Numbered from the stretch's first letter, positions 27,419-40,330 are shown. The stretch: 64,000 bases of DNA from Polynucleobacter sp. MWH-Spelu-300-X4 (GCF_018687515.1 NZ_CP061294.1:248001-312000); one strand, 5' to 3'. The notes: generated by a model from the letters alone, not told the origin. Numbers and translations: made by a program.

Positions 27419-29398
27419 ATGTCTTCTAAGCAACAAAATATGGCTAACGCCATTCGCGCCTTGGCTATGGACGCCGTTCAGCAAGCTAATTCAGGTCATC
27501 CAGGTATGCCAATGGGCATGGCTGAAATTGCGGTAGGTCTTTGGGGTGAACATCTTCACCACAATCCTAAAAATCCAAAATGGATCAATCGCGATCGTTT
27601 CGTTTTATCGAATGGTCACGGCTCGATGTTGTTGTATTCCTTATTGCATCTCACAGGCTATGACCTATCGATGCAAGACTTGAAAGATTTCCGCCAGTTG
27701 CATAGCAAGACACCAGGTCACCCTGAGTATGCAATTACGCCGGGCGTGGAAACGACGACTGGTCCACTAGGTCAGGGTATTACCAATGCGGTTGGCATGG
27801 CTTTGGCTGAAAAACTATTGGCACAAGAGTTTAATAAGCCAGGTTTAGATATTGTTGATCACTACACCTATGTGTTTATGGGTGACGGTTGTTTGATGGA
27901 AGGTGTTAGCCACGAGGCTTGTTCATTCGCCGGCACATTAAAGTTAAATAAATTAATCGCGTTATGGGATGACAACGGTATCTCTATTGACGGCAAAGTG
28001 GTGAGCTGGTTTGCTGAAGATACACCTAAGCGTTTTGAAGCTTATGGTTGGAATGTGATTAGAAATGTGAACGGTCATGATGCAAACGCTGTTGCCAAGG
28101 CAATTGAAGCTGCTAAGAAGAGTGATAAGCCAACTTTTATCTGCTGCAAAACATCGATTGGTCAGGGTTCTCCTAATTTAGCCGGTACGGATAAAGTTCA
28201 CGGTGCGCCATTGGGTGCCGCAGAGATTGCAGCAACACGTGCTGCGATTGGTTGGAATCACCCGCCATTTGAAATCCCAGCTGATGTTTATGCGGCGTGG
28301 GATGCAACCGGCAAGGGACAAAAATTAGAAGCAGATTGGAATAGCCAATTTGCAGCTTATCGTGCGAAATATAAAAAAGAAGCAGATGAATTAGAGCGTC
28401 GCATGAACGGCACGCTATCGGCTGATTTTGATAAAACAGTTGAAGCTTATTTGGCGAGTTGTGCTGAAAAAGCGGAAACAATAGCGACGCGTAAGGCCAG
28501 TCAAAATGCGATTGAGGCATTAGCGCCAGCGTTGCCAGAGTTTATGGGTGGTTCGGCCGATTTGACGGGTTCGAACCTAACAAACTGGAGTAAGTGCCAA
28601 GCCGTTCGCGCCAATCAATGGGGTAACCATATCAATTACGGTGTGCGTGAATTTGGTATGAGCGCCATCATGAACGGCATTGCTTTGCATGGTGGTTACA
28701 TTCCATTTGGTGCGACTTTCTTAACGTTCTCTGATTACAGCCGTAATGCATTGCGCATGGCAGCGCTCATGAGAATTCGTAGCATTTTCGTATTCACCCA
28801 TGACTCGATTGGTTTGGGTGAAGATGGTCCAACGCATCAGTCTGTGGAACACGTAGCAAGTTTGCGTTTGATTCCAAATATGGATGTTTGGCGTCCATGC
28901 GACACCACTGAAAGTGCGGTGGCTTGGGCAAGCGCTGTGAAGCGTGCTAATGGTCCAAGTAGTTTAATTTTTAGCCGTCAAAATTGCCCATTCGTTAAAC
29001 GTGATGCGAAGCAAGTAGCTGCGATTTACAAAGGTGGTTATGTGTTGCGTGATGACAAGCATGCGCAAGCTGTATTGATGGCAACAGGCTCTGAAATCGC
29101 GATTGCATTAGAAGCTGCTGAGTTGTTGAAAAAAGAAGGTATTGCTGTGCGTATTGTTTCGATGCCATCAACAACCGTGTTTGATAAACAAACAAAGGCT
29201 TATAAAGACTCTGTGTTGCCAGCTGGTTTGCCACGTATTGCGATTGAAGCAGGTGTTACTGATTACTGGTGGAAATACGCTTGTGCGGCAGTTCACGGTG
29301 TGGATACATTTGGTGAATCTGCACCAGCGGGTGTTTTATATAAACACTTTGGCTTAACGGCGGATGCGGTTGCTACTACTGTGCGTCAGTGTATTTAA
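27419..29398 (+). CDS. tkt: Transketolase
   Basis: Thiamine-diphosphate enzyme of the pentose phosphate and Calvin-type sugar rearrangements. Motifs are [12 protein letters not shown] near the start, [32 protein letters not shown] (TPP/Mg site) and [16 protein letters not shown] in the pyrimidine domain. Its length of 659 residues is normal. It is followed by gap 33 bases downstream, a common pairing of central carbon genes in Burkholderiales, where fbaA/pyk often follow. Here gap is the last gene before a strong terminator. Confidence 0.97.
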   Translation: MSSKQQNMANAIRALAMDAVQQANSGHPGMPMGMAEIAVGLWGEHLHHNPKNPKWINRDRFVLSNGHGSMLLYSLLHLTGYDLSMQDLKDFRQLHSKTPGHPEYAITPGVETTTGPLGQGITNAVGMALAEKLLAQEFNKPGLDIVDHYTYVFMGDGCLMEGVSHEACSFAGTLKLNKLIALWDDNGISIDGKVVSWFAEDTPKRFEAYGWNVIRNVNGHDANAVAKAIEAAKKSDKPTFICCKTSIGQGSPNLAGTDKVHGAPLGAAEIAATRAAIGWNHPPFEIPADVYAAWDATGKGQKLEADWNSQFAAYRAKYKKEADELERRMNGTLSADFDKTVEAYLASCAEKAETIATRKASQNAIEALAPALPEFMGGSADLTGSNLTNWSKCQAVRANQWGNHINYGVREFGMSAIMNGIALHGGYIPFGATFLTFSDYSRNALRMAALMRIRSIFVFTHDSIGLGEDGPTHQSVEHVASLRLIPNMDVWRPCDTTESAVAWASAVKRANGPSSLIFSRQNCPFVKRDAKQVAAIYKGGYVLRDDKHAQAVLMATGSEIAIALEAAELLKKEGIAVRIVSMPSTTVFDKQTKAYKDSVLPAGLPRIAIEAGVTDYWWKYACAAVHGVDTFGESAPAGVLYKHFGLTADAVATTVRQCI

Positions 29399-29431
29399 AG
29401 AATTTATATTTAGAGATCAAGGGAGTTAGTT

Positions 29432-30445
29432 ATGACAATTAAAGTTGCGATTAATGGCTATGGTCGTATTGGCCGCATGGTTGTTCGTGCGATTTACGAA
29501 GAGAAGCGTGATGACATTAAAGTGGTGGCCATCAATGGTTTGGGCGGTATTGATATCAATGCTCACTTGACTCAGTATGACTCTGCTCATGGCCGTTTCC
29601 CTGGCACTGTAACGGTTGATGGCGATCATTTGATCATCAACGGGGACCGTATCAAGATGTTCTCAACACGCAACCCATTGGAAACCAATTGGGGTGATTT
29701 AGGTGTGGATGTTGTTTTGGAATGTTCTGGTGCTTTTACATCTAAAGAAAAAGCCATGGTGCACATCGCTCAAGGTGCTAAGAAAGTATTGATTTCTGCG
29801 CCAGGTGAAAAAGATGTGGACGCAACGATTGTGTATGGCGTGAACCATCAGGTTTTAAAAGCGACGGATCAAGTTGTTTCTAATGCAAGCTGCACAACCA
29901 ATTGTTTGGCGCCAGTTGTAAAACCGTTATTGGATTCAATTGGTATTGAATCTGGTTTGATGACGACGATCCATGCTTATACCAATGACCAAGTATTAAC
30001 GGATGTGTATCACAAGGATATGCGTCGCGCTCGTTCAGCAACGATGAGCATGATCCCAACTAAGACAGGCGCTGCTAAAGCCGTTGGTTTGGTATTGCCA
30101 GAATTACAAGGCAAATTTGATGGTTTTGCGATGCGTGTCCCAACCATTAACGTATCTGTAGTGGACTTAACATTTACGCCAACAAAAGCTACTAGTGTTG
30201 AAGAAGTAAATGACGTGATTCAAAAGGCAAGTGTTGGTGCTCTAAAAGGTATTTTGGGCTACAACACATTACCTTTGGTATCAGTAGACTTCAATCATGA
30301 CCCACGTCCAAGTATTTTTGATAGCACGCAAACACGCGTATCTAAAGACGGCAAATTGGTGAAAATTCTTTCTTGGTATGACAACGAGTGGGGCTATAGC
30401 TGCCAGATGTTGAATGCCACAAAAGCATTAATGGAAGCTAAGTAA
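29432..30445 (+). CDS. gap: Glyceraldehyde-3-phosphate dehydrogenase
   Basis: Oxidises glyceraldehyde-3-phosphate to 1,3-bisphosphoglycerate. NAD-binding start [15 protein letters not shown]; catalytic C154 in [11 protein letters not shown]; and [13 protein letters not shown] at the end. Its length is 337 residues. AGGGAG lies just upstream of ATG. It is probably cotranscribed with tkt and ended by the palindrome at 30473-30506. Confidence 0.97.
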   Translation: MTIKVAINGYGRIGRMVVRAIYEEKRDDIKVVAINGLGGIDINAHLTQYDSAHGRFPGTVTVDGDHLIINGDRIKMFSTRNPLETNWGDLGVDVVLECSGAFTSKEKAMVHIAQGAKKVLISAPGEKDVDATIVYGVNHQVLKATDQVVSNASCTTNCLAPVVKPLLDSIGIESGLMTTIHAYTNDQVLTDVYHKDMRRARSATMSMIPTKTGAAKAVGLVLPELQGKFDGFAMRVPTINVSVVDLTFTPTKATSVEEVNDVIQKASVGALKGILGYNTLPLVSVDFNHDPRPSIFDSTQTRVSKDGKLVKILSWYDNEWGYSCQMLNATKALMEAK

Positions 30446-30472
30446 ATTGCCGTAGTGGTTTGGTGAATCTTG

Positions 30473-30510
30473 ATACCCCCTATTAACAGCTGTTAATAGG
30501 GGGTATTTTT
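30473..30510. terminator. Strong terminator after gap
   Basis: A perfect 34-base palindrome (30473-30506; 16-bp arms around gc, with ccccc/ggggg in the stem) followed by T5. It separates the tkt-gap unit from the accessory Fic gene. Confidence 0.9.
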
Positions 30511-30535
30511 ATTTAAGAGTTTTGTTATTTGAGGT

Positions 30536-30646
30536 GGAAAATTAACCGGCAAAAATTAATTTATATTAATCGTTGTTATTCATTTAAGTTATTGTTATTA
30601 TTATAAATAAATTAAAATTTAAACCGGAAAATTAACCGGCAAAAAT
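30536..30646 (+). repeat. Two 21-base direct repeats flanking the fic promoter
   Basis: An identical 21-base sequence occurs at 30536-30556 and 30626-30646, exactly 90 bases apart. Its core is ggaaaattaaccggcaaaa. The second copy runs into the fic start codon (30645). The repeat holds a ccgg...ccgg-type element at its downstream copy (30624-30639). The AT-rich DNA between holds an ATTAAT-ttat-ATTAAT inverted repeat (30555-30570). Likely binding sites for a regulator, perhaps the Fic protein's own C-terminal winged-helix domain. That last point is inference. Confidence 0.65.
30573..30601 (+). promoter_or_regulatory. Candidate fic promoter
   Basis: TTGTTA (30573-30578), 17 bases, TATTAT (30596-30601), positioned between the two direct repeats. 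A start near 30608 would give a leader of about 37 bases. Confidence 0.45.
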
Positions 30647-31841
30647 GGCTGATAAAATAACTCATCATTACTCCCAGATTCATCAATTTGAACCTTTGTT
30701 GCCACAAAGGAAGCTTGATGTATTGCAGGATCAAGCCTTAGAGGTTGCGGAAAAGTCTTCGCGCTTGGGTGGCGGCATTCATTCAAGCACTATCAGTTCT
30801 ATCCAGGGGTTGGTGCGTTCCATGAACTCGTACTACTCTAATCGGATTGAGGGGCAAAGCACACATCCCGCGAATATTGAGCGGGCCTTGGTTCAAGATT
30901 TCTCTGATATGCCTAGTACGGCAAAATTACAGAGAATTGCAATCGCTTATATTAATGCTGAGAAAGAGCTTGAGAAGATTGGTGGTCTTGGGTTGGAAAA
31001 TACCTTGCGCTCATCTATTTTGCTTGAGGCGCATCGAGCTTTGTATGGGCGCTTGTTACCTGAAGACAGGACTACTGAAGAAGGTCGGGTTATTGAGCCG
31101 GGTCTAGTGAGGCAAGAAAATGTTACTGTGGGTAGGCATGATCCACCACTTTGGACGAGTGTCCCAGATTTCTTGAAAAGAATGGATCAAATCTATGCTC
31201 AACCAGCAAGCAGTAATCAAAGTTTAATTAGAGTTGCCTGTGCGCACCAGCGCATGATGTGGGTCCATCCATTTTTAGATGGAAATGGTAGGGCTGTTCG
31301 TCTACAAACCCATTTAGCTTTATTGCCTTTAACTAAGGGTTTGTGGTCAATGAATCGGGGTCTTGCCCGTCAGCGTGATGATTATTATGCGTATCTTGCT
31401 GCAGCTGATCAACCAAGGCAGGGTGATCTGGATGGCAGGGGTAATTTGAGTGAAAAAACGCTATGGGAGTGGTGCCAGTGGTTTATTGGCATTGCTAATG
31501 ACCAAGTTGGGTTTATGGAAAAAATGCTTAATCTTTCAGAGATGAGAAGGCATATTGAAGCACTTATTTTTTTTCGGGCTAGTCAAGATAAAGCAATTCG
31601 CAAGGAAGCTATTGCACCCTTGTATCACCTTTATTTAGCTGGCCCAACTAAGCGAGGTGATTTTTTACAGATGACAGGGCTTGGCGAACGTACGGCAAGG
31701 TCATTGCTTTCACGGTTATTGGAGACAGGGCTTGTTATGAGTGATGGTCATAAATCGCCTGTCCAATTTGCTTTCCCTTTGGATAGCTTGCAATTTTTAT
31801 TACCTAACCTTTACCCGGAGGCAGCAATTATCAATCATTAA
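30645..31841 (+). CDS. Fic-domain protein (AMPylator-type) with C-terminal winged helix
   Basis: A 398-residue Fic protein. The active-site loop HPFLDGNGRAVR (H208, D212, R216) is intact, so nucleotide transfer (usually AMP) to a protein hydroxyl is possible. The inhibitory motif SNRIEG (S65-G70, pattern S/T-x3-E-G/N) lies in the N-terminal helical part, which marks a class II, self-inhibited Fic protein. The last about 70 residues (LTGLGERTARSLLSRLLETGLV-like, see residues 345-385) look like a winged helix-turn-helix for DNA binding. The target is unknown and no separate antitoxin is adjacent. The direct repeats around its start suggest autoregulation. It lies between core genes gap and fur, so it may be an acquired single-gene module. 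Confidence 0.88.
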   Translation: MADKITHHYSQIHQFEPLLPQRKLDVLQDQALEVAEKSSRLGGGIHSSTISSIQGLVRSMNSYYSNRIEGQSTHPANIERALVQDFSDMPSTAKLQRIAIAYINAEKELEKIGGLGLENTLRSSILLEAHRALYGRLLPEDRTTEEGRVIEPGLVRQENVTVGRHDPPLWTSVPDFLKRMDQIYAQPASSNQSLIRVACAHQRMMWVHPFLDGNGRAVRLQTHLALLPLTKGLWSMNRGLARQRDDYYAYLAAADQPRQGDLDGRGNLSEKTLWEWCQWFIGIANDQVGFMEKMLNLSEMRRHIEALIFFRASQDKAIRKEAIAPLYHLYLAGPTKRGDFLQMTGLGERTARSLLSRLLETGLVMSDGHKSPVQFAFPLDSLQFLLPNLYPEAAIINH

Positions 31842-31875
31842 ATAGATTTAGTTACTGCTTTGCTATGAAACAAGG

Positions 31876-32331
31876 TTATTTAAGCTTTTTCTTCTTAGTG
31901 CAGTTCTTTTGATGGCAGGTGCCGTAAATAGCTAGGGCGTGGTCAACGATTTCAAAACCGAGGTTTGCAGCGATTTCATGCTGTCTTTTCTCGATGACGG
32001 GGTCTACAAACTCTTCAACATGCCCACATTCGATGCAAACGAGGTGATCGTGGTGATCCCCTTCGTTGAGCTCGAAAATAGCCTTACCTTCGGCTTTGCC
32101 AGATTCAAAATGATTGCGTAAAAGTAGTCCGGCTTGCTCAAATTGGGTCAGAACACGGTAGACTGTCGCTAGTCCGATATCCATGCCTTCGGCAACCATG
32201 GCATGATAGATATCTTCGGCGCTGAAGTGTTTGTGGCGGTTCTGGTGAAAGAACTCCAGGATCTTCATCCGAGGGGCTGTAACCTTGAGACCCATGTCTC
32301 TTAAATTATTTGGAGATACTGTGTTTGTCAT
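31876..32331 (-). CDS. fur: Ferric uptake regulator
   Basis: Metal-dependent repressor of iron-uptake genes. The DNA-binding wing-helix segment is DMGLKVTAPRMKILEFF, and the metal/dimer region is HHDHLVCIECGHVEEF with a CxxC and CHQKNC near the C-terminus. ATG at 32331 (MTNTVSPNN) gives 151 residues, the normal size. Longer upstream starts would read back through the divergent bamE signal peptide and are rejected. Confidence 0.95.
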   Translation of the reverse strand: MTNTVSPNNLRDMGLKVTAPRMKILEFFHQNRHKHFSAEDIYHAMVAEGMDIGLATVYRVLTQFEQAGLLLRNHFESGKAEGKAIFELNEGDHHDHLVCIECGHVEEFVDPVIEKRQHEIAANLGFEIVDHALAIYGTCHQKNCTKKKKLK

Positions 32332-32368
32332 AGCGCTAAAATCAATTTTCCTCATGATACGGCTTACC

Positions 32369-32938
32369 ATGCAAATTTGTTTAAAAACCCTAAAAAATAG
32401 CTCAGGCATCCGCCTAGGAGCCCTTGTATTCGTTGCTTGCGGTCTTCTAAGCGCCTGCAGCAACTTCACAACCATCTCAGAAGGCTCTAAAAGCAAGCTA
32501 GGAGCTGTTTTTAAGCCTTACCGTCCCGATATGGTTCAAGGTAACTTTATTTCCAAAGAGCAGCTCGCTAAGGTGAAATTAGGGGCTGACCGTGAAGAAG
32601 TAAAGGTCATTCTAGGAACCCCACTTTTAACAAGTGCTATGCATGCCAACCGCTGGGACTATATTTTTGCCTACAAGCGTGGCGATACTCAGTTAGTCGA
32701 GCAACGTCGCGTAACGCTTTACTTTGAAAAAGACCTATTGGTTAAGGTTGATGCTGATGAATTACCAACCGAGTACGAGTTAATTGCTGAAATTGACGGT
32801 ATTAAAGGTGCTCGTCGTCCACAGCGTCCACCTGTTGCAAAAGAGTTGGATGATGGCAAGACTACGACTCAACAGGTTCCTACTGTGCCTAACCCAACCC
32901 AGGGTCTTGGTATTCCACGTGGCGACACTAGAAACTAA
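32369..32938 (+). CDS. bamE: Outer-membrane assembly lipoprotein BamE (OmlA/SmpA)
   Basis: Small lipoprotein of the BAM complex that inserts outer-membrane beta-barrels. It has a signal peptide with lipobox LLSAC (Cys30 when started at 32369), then the conserved KVKLGADREEVKVILGTPLL and WDYIFAYKRG...VTLYFEKDLLVKV fold. Upstream in-frame ATGs at 32354 and 32285 would overlap fur coding sequence; 32369 is preferred. It is divergent from fur with only 37 bases between starts, the classic fur-omlA arrangement. The C-terminal tail (about residues 140-189) is Pro/Thr-rich. Confidence 0.92.
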   Translation: MQICLKTLKNSSGIRLGALVFVACGLLSACSNFTTISEGSKSKLGAVFKPYRPDMVQGNFISKEQLAKVKLGADREEVKVILGTPLLTSAMHANRWDYIFAYKRGDTQLVEQRRVTLYFEKDLLVKVDADELPTEYELIAEIDGIKGARRPQRPPVAKELDDGKTTTQQVPTVPNPTQGLGIPRGDTRN

Positions 32939-33010
32939 AGATAGATAAGCAGTAAAAAAATAAAACAGATAAGAAATACAGAAAAATAAAGAAGAATAGA
33001 GATTAAGAGA

Positions 33011-33829
33011 ATGGCTACTTTGAAATTCGCGATTGCTGGTGCTTCAGGTCGTATGGGTCGCATGTTGATTGAGACCGTTTTAAATACTCCTGATGCTCAG
33101 TTAGTGGGTGCTTTAGATATTCCGGGAAGTCCTTATTTAGGACAAGACCCTGCCGCATTCTTGGGTAAGGACACCGGTATCAAAATTACCGCTGACTTAA
33201 AGGAAGGTTTGAAGGATGCTGAATTTTTAATCGATTTCACAAGACCTGAGGGAACCTTAGCTCATTTAGCTGTAGCAGCTGAGATGGGTGTGAAGATGAT
33301 TATTGGCACAACTGGTTTTAGCGATGAACAAAAAGCAACGCTAAAAAAAGCGAGTGACAAAATTGCTATCGTATTTGCTCCTAATATGAGCGTGGGTGTT
33401 AATGCCACATTTAAATTATTAGAAGTGGCTGCAAAGATTTTGAATCAGGGTTATGACATTGAGATTGTGGAAGCTCACCATAAACATAAAGTAGATGCCC
33501 CGTCAGGTACCGCTTTAGGGATGGGTGAGGTGATTGCCAAAGCTTTAGGTAAGAATCTAAATGATTGCGCTGTGTATGCGCGTGAAGGTCATACAGGCCC
33601 TCGTGAAGAAGGTACGATTGGTTTTGCGACTATTCGTGGTGGCGATATTGTGGGTGATCACACAGTGATGTTCTGTGGTGATGGTGAGCGTATAGAGGTC
33701 ACTCATAAATCAGCAAGTCGTATGTCTTATGCCCAAGGCTCTGTTAGAGCCGGTCGTTTCTTGGCTAAGCAAACCAAAGGCTTATTTGATATGCAAGATG
33801 TGTTGGATTTGAAAAATATCAAAATCTAA
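33011..33829 (+). CDS. dapB: 4-hydroxy-tetrahydrodipicolinate reductase
   Basis: NAD(P)H-dependent step of lysine/meso-diaminopimelate synthesis. Cofactor loop [23 protein letters not shown]; and the substrate motif [20 protein letters not shown]. It has 272 residues. The 72-base leader after bamE is strikingly A-rich and T-poor. It may be cotranscribed with bamE. Confidence 0.97.
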   Translation: MATLKFAIAGASGRMGRMLIETVLNTPDAQLVGALDIPGSPYLGQDPAAFLGKDTGIKITADLKEGLKDAEFLIDFTRPEGTLAHLAVAAEMGVKMIIGTTGFSDEQKATLKKASDKIAIVFAPNMSVGVNATFKLLEVAAKILNQGYDIEIVEAHHKHKVDAPSGTALGMGEVIAKALGKNLNDCAVYAREGHTGPREEGTIGFATIRGGDIVGDHTVMFCGDGERIEVTHKSASRMSYAQGSVRAGRFLAKQTKGLFDMQDVLDLKNIKI

Positions 33830-33875
33830 ATAGATCTATCCATTCTAGAAAAAATTAAGTTCAGCGTTTATTTAA

Positions 33876-36545
<2,670 letters not shown>

Positions 36546-36601
36546 TTGGATCAAAATAGGCTAAATCGCTTACAGTAATAAAAATCATATTTAAAGCTCT
36601 T

Positions 36602-37219
36602 ATGACTCAACATTCAAACAACCAGTTGCCAGCGACATCAATGACCAGGCGTCATTGGTTGGGTGGTTTGGCTATGTTGTCAGTAGCTTTTGGCTTAAGT
36701 GCTAGTTTGGGCGCTTGCGGTTGGCGTATTCGCGGCAAAATCGAGCTGCCGTATAAAAAGATTTTGATTAGCGGTACCTTGACCCCTGAACTCAAAAACA
36801 TGATGGTGATGGTGCTTAATGTTAATGATATTCAGGTGGTTGAAGCAGCTAAAGAGTCTGATCTTGTTTTAGAGATCATGAGTGAGCAAAATGCGAAACA
36901 AGTGCTTGCTTACAACACGGCTGGTCAAATTACCTCTTATCGCATTATCTCTAGAATTGTTTTTAGAACTTTTGATCCGGTTACAGGTATTGAAATCATG
37001 CCTGAGTCTGATATCTATCAAATGCGCGATCTCGAATTTAACCAATCAAATATTCAAGCCTTTGATCAGCAAGTGAACGATTATGTGGCGAATATGCGTA
37101 CGGATATCGTTGTTCAGTTAATGCGTCGCTTAGCTTCTATTAAGAAGCTTCCTGCCGAATCGTCCTCAGGGTCTTCAATCATCCCTCCAGTAGCAAACCC
37201 AACACCACCAGCGAAGTAA
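36602..37219 (+). CDS. lptE: LPS-assembly lipoprotein LptE
   Basis: Outer-membrane lipoprotein that plugs LptD for lipopolysaccharide export. It has 205 residues with an N-terminal signal and lipobox LGAC (Cys39), followed by GWRIRGKIELPYKKILISG. The position between leuS and holA is diagnostic. The signal peptide contains a twin-arginine-like TRRHWLGGLAML stretch, which is also compatible with an ordinary Sec signal. The C-terminus is Ser/Pro-rich. Confidence 0.9.
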   Translation: MTQHSNNQLPATSMTRRHWLGGLAMLSVAFGLSASLGACGWRIRGKIELPYKKILISGTLTPELKNMMVMVLNVNDIQVVEAAKESDLVLEIMSEQNAKQVLAYNTAGQITSYRIISRIVFRTFDPVTGIEIMPESDIYQMRDLEFNQSNIQAFDQQVNDYVANMRTDIVVQLMRRLASIKKLPAESSSGSSIIPPVANPTPPAK

Positions 37220-37220
37220 G

Positions 37221-38303
37221 ATGCTAAAAGCAGATGCTTTTGAAGCGCATTTAGCGCAGGCTAAGAAAAATGGCCCAGAACCCCTTTATGTTTTAACGGG
37301 TGATGAACCTTTGTTGGTGATGGAATTGCAAGATCAATTGCGCGCCATGGTGGTAGCTCATGGTCATACTGAGCGTGAAGTCATGGTGTATGAAAAAGGT
37401 TTTGATTGGTCAGCACTCATGAATGCTGGTCAAACGATGTCCTTGTTTGGCGATAAGCGTTATGTGGAGTTGCGTATACCAACAGGTAAACCTGGGCGTG
37501 ACGGTGCTGATGCGATTAAACAATTTTGTTCTCAGGTAGCTGCTCAAAAAAAAGCAAAAGAGCCTGTTGATACAGTGACTTGTTTATTTTTACCGAGGGT
37601 AGATTTTCAGACGCAAAAATCAGCTTGGTTTACAGCTTTGGATGAAGCGGGTACGGCAGTACGTATTGATCCAATTGAGCGTGGTTATTTGCCAGGTTGG
37701 ATTGCGCAGCGTCTAAAAAGACAAAAACAACAGGTTGAAGCTGGTGAGCCTGGTCAGCGTGCTTTGCAGTTCATGGCCAATCAGGTAGAGGGTAATTTGA
37801 TTGCGGCTCATCAAGAGATACAAAAGCTAGGCCTTCTATATCCAGAAGGTGATCTCACGGAAGAGAATATTCGAGATGCGGTTTTAAATGTGGCGCGTTA
37901 CGATGTATTCCAATTAACCGAATCTTTATTAGCGGGTGATTTAGCAAGATTTAATCGTATGGTTGATGGCTTGCAAGGTGAGGGTGAAGCTTTGGTGTTG
38001 ATTTTATGGACTGTTACCGAAGAGGTGCGTCTATTAAATCGTTTACGCCAGGCAGTCGACCGTGGGGATAACTTGCAGATGCTTATGAAAGTCAACCGTA
38101 TTTGGGGCAATAAAGAAAAACTCATTCCACAAGCATTGCAGCGATTAAGTGCCGACCGTTTAACCAAAGCTTTAATGGTGGTTAGTGGCTTGGATAAACA
38201 ATCGAAGGGTTTACAGATTCAGAAGGGATCTGGGCCTATCCTTGAAAAACTACCAGGCGACCCTTGGGATGGTCTTAGGATGTTGGGACGGTTGTTCGTT
38301 TAA
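37221..38303 (+). CDS. holA: DNA polymerase III delta subunit
   Basis: Clamp-loader wrench subunit that opens the beta sliding clamp. It has 360 residues. The start MLKADAFEAHL and PLYVLTGDEPLLVMELQDQLRA, plus AFxxMANQVEGNLIAAHQEIQKL-like QFMANQVEGNLIAAHQEIQKL, are typical. It begins one base after the lptE stop, so is cotranscribed. Confidence 0.94.
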   Translation: MLKADAFEAHLAQAKKNGPEPLYVLTGDEPLLVMELQDQLRAMVVAHGHTEREVMVYEKGFDWSALMNAGQTMSLFGDKRYVELRIPTGKPGRDGADAIKQFCSQVAAQKKAKEPVDTVTCLFLPRVDFQTQKSAWFTALDEAGTAVRIDPIERGYLPGWIAQRLKRQKQQVEAGEPGQRALQFMANQVEGNLIAAHQEIQKLGLLYPEGDLTEENIRDAVLNVARYDVFQLTESLLAGDLARFNRMVDGLQGEGEALVLILWTVTEEVRLLNRLRQAVDRGDNLQMLMKVNRIWGNKEKLIPQALQRLSADRLTKALMVVSGLDKQSKGLQIQKGSGPILEKLPGDPWDGLRMLGRLFV

Positions 38304-38313
38304 ACAACTTTAA

Positions 38314-38349
38314 ATTCTGTTTGACAGAATCTGTTATCCGGAATAATAT
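38314..38349 (+). promoter_or_regulatory. higBA promoter with overlapping palindromic operator
   Basis: TTGACA (38321-38326), 17 bases, TAATAT (38344-38349) is a near-consensus promoter. A perfect inverted repeat attctgt-ttg-acagaat (38314-38330) covers the -35, the expected place for HigA autorepression. The ATG of higB at 38355 lies only five bases beyond the -10, so the message would be leaderless if this start is right. Confidence 0.75.
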
Positions 38350-38354
38350 ATCTC

Positions 38355-38633
38355 ATGATCCATTCTTTCTTATGTTCTGATACGCAAGCTCTTTTTTTGA
38401 GTAAATCTGTAGCGCGTTTTAAAAATATCGAGAGGGTGGCTAGGCGAAAGTTATTGCAATTACATGCAGCAACAAGATTGGAAGATTTAAAAATTCCTCC
38501 AGGTAATCATTTGGAGCCATTAAAGAAAGACCGTAAAGGTCAGCATAGTATTCGTATTAATGATCAATGGCGCATTTGTTTTATTTGGAAACTAGATGGT
38601 GTTTATCAGGTTGAGATAGTGGATTACCACTAA
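38355..38633 (+). CDS. higB: HigB-type toxin (RelE/ParE superfamily)
   Basis: Small ribosome-dependent mRNA endonuclease of 92 residues. Family marks are the basic centre [23 protein letters not shown] and the C-terminal VEIVDYH with the terminal His typical of HigB/RelE killers. It comes first, followed 18 bases later by higA, the reversed toxin-antitoxin order of hig loci. A full-length, intact-looking toxin. The first about 10 residues are less certain because the start would be leaderless. Confidence 0.9.
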   Translation: MIHSFLCSDTQALFLSKSVARFKNIERVARRKLLQLHAATRLEDLKIPPGNHLEPLKKDRKGQHSIRINDQWRICFIWKLDGVYQVEIVDYH

Positions 38634-38651
38634 AGGTGTGAGAGGGGTAGT

Positions 38652-38960
38652 ATGACCAAATTATTAGATGAAATTCATCCAGGCGAAATCTTATTAGAGG
38701 ATTTTATGAGGCCTATGGAGATTACGGCTCGTCAATTAGCGGCTGATATTGATGTGCCCCCTAGCCGCATTAGTGAAATTGTGCACGGACATCGCCCGAT
38801 TACGGCAGATACAGCATTGCGTTTAGGTTTGTTTTTTGGAATGGATCCAAGGTTTTGGATCAACTTACAGTCTGAGTACGATATTCGAATTGCGCAACGA
38901 ACACTGGCTAAAAAGATAGCGCCGAGAGTGAGAGTATTTCAAGAGTTGGTGGCAGCTTAA
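38652..38960 (+). CDS. higA: HigA-type antitoxin (XRE helix-turn-helix)
   Basis: A 102-residue XRE-family regulator. The opening [43 protein letters not shown] is the HigA helix-turn-helix, and [20 protein letters not shown] is the typical dimer part. It should neutralise HigB and repress the operon through the operator at 38314. A GAGAGGGG SD precedes ATG. Confidence 0.93.
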   Translation: MTKLLDEIHPGEILLEDFMRPMEITARQLAADIDVPPSRISEIVHGHRPITADTALRLGLFFGMDPRFWINLQSEYDIRIAQRTLAKKIAPRVRVFQELVAA

Positions 38961-39004
38961 TCAGTGATTTAATAAAAAGTGATATTTCCTTTAAAGTAAG
39001 GCCT

Positions 39005-40300
39005 ATGAGTAATCAAAACACCACCAATACGGATGCCGTTGCCTTGATGAAGGCAATTGGGCAAAAAGCGAGGAATGCTTCTCGTGCGATGGCTCGTGCC
39101 AACACCGCTGCCAAAAATCAGGCTTTACTTCATTTGGCTGATTTAGTTAGAAAAAACGCTGAAAGCTTAAAAGTTACTAATGCCAAAGATGTGGAACGCG
39201 CTAAAGCGAATGGCCAAGATGCCGCTTTTATTGATCGTTTAACGCTAACGGATAAAACCATTGCCACTATGGCAGAAGGTTTAGAGCAAATTGCTAAGCT
39301 TGCTGATCCTATTGGTGAAATGACCAATATTAGAACGATGCCATCAGGTATTCGTGTGGGGCAAATGCGTGTGCCATTGGGTGTCATTGGCATCATCTAT
39401 GAATCTCGTCCTAATGTGACGATTGATGCAGCTGCACTTTGTTTAAAGTCAGGTAATGCCACGATTTTGCGTGGTGGTTCTGAGGCAATTGACTCGAACA
39501 CTGCTTTGGCTAAATTGATTCAAGAAAGTTTGGCAGCTGCTGGTTTGCCTGCGGAAGCCGTGCAGGTTGTTGAGACGACTGATCGCGCAGCCGTGGGTGC
39601 TATGATCACCATGAACGAATACATCGATGTGATCGTACCTCGTGGTGGCAAGAGCTTAATTGAGCGTTTAATGGCTGAAGCTCGCGTGCCAATGATTAAA
39701 CACTTGGATGGTATTTGTCACACCTATATCGATGTGTTGGCTGATTCTGCTAAAGCTATTAAGGTTTGTGATAACGCCAAGACACAGCGCTACGCCCCAT
39801 GTAACACCATGGAAACTTTGTTGGTACACGAAGCAGCGGTTAAAGATTCTTTATTACCTTTGTGCAAAATTTATCAACACAAAGGCGTGGAGTTGCGAGT
39901 TTGCAAAAAAACGAAACAAGCTTTGGAAGCGGCAGGTATTAAAAATTTAGTTGATGCTACAGAAGAAGATTGGTCCACAGAGTATTTGGCTCCTATTTTG
40001 TCTATTAAGTTAGTGAAAGATATGGATGAAGCCATGGAACATATCAATCACTATGGTAGCCACCATACAGATTGCATCATTACTGAAGACTATTCAGCTG
40101 GTATGCGTTTCTTAAGAGAAGTGGATAGCGCGAGTGTGATGATCAATGCTAGCTCTCGCTTTGCCGATGGTTTTGAGTATGGCTTAGGCGCTGAAATTGG
40201 TATTTCAAATGATAAGTTGCACGCTCGTGGCCCTGTGGGCTTAGAGGGTTTAACTTCTATGAAATACATCGTGTTTGGTCAGGGCGAAGTTAGGACTTAA
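39005..40300 (+). CDS. proA: Glutamate-5-semialdehyde dehydrogenase (gamma-glutamyl phosphate reductase)
   Basis: Second enzyme of proline synthesis, an aldehyde-dehydrogenase-fold protein of 431 residues. Features are [31 protein letters not shown], the Cys region [18 protein letters not shown], and [19 protein letters not shown]. The holA-proA neighbourhood is seen in other Burkholderiales; here the higBA module sits between them. Confidence 0.97.
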   Translation: MSNQNTTNTDAVALMKAIGQKARNASRAMARANTAAKNQALLHLADLVRKNAESLKVTNAKDVERAKANGQDAAFIDRLTLTDKTIATMAEGLEQIAKLADPIGEMTNIRTMPSGIRVGQMRVPLGVIGIIYESRPNVTIDAAALCLKSGNATILRGGSEAIDSNTALAKLIQESLAAAGLPAEAVQVVETTDRAAVGAMITMNEYIDVIVPRGGKSLIERLMAEARVPMIKHLDGICHTYIDVLADSAKAIKVCDNAKTQRYAPCNTMETLLVHEAAVKDSLLPLCKIYQHKGVELRVCKKTKQALEAAGIKNLVDATEEDWSTEYLAPILSIKLVKDMDEAMEHINHYGSHHTDCIITEDYSAGMRFLREVDSASVMINASSRFADGFEYGLGAEIGISNDKLHARGPVGLEGLTSMKYIVFGQGEVRT

Positions 40301-40330
40301 TTAGCAGTTAATGTTGGCAATAAGTAATAG

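Noticed and set aside
32332..32496. N-terminal extension of Fur up to 32496
   Set aside because: It would overlap the bamE signal peptide and is not part of the Fur family; the ATG at 32331 gives the normal size.
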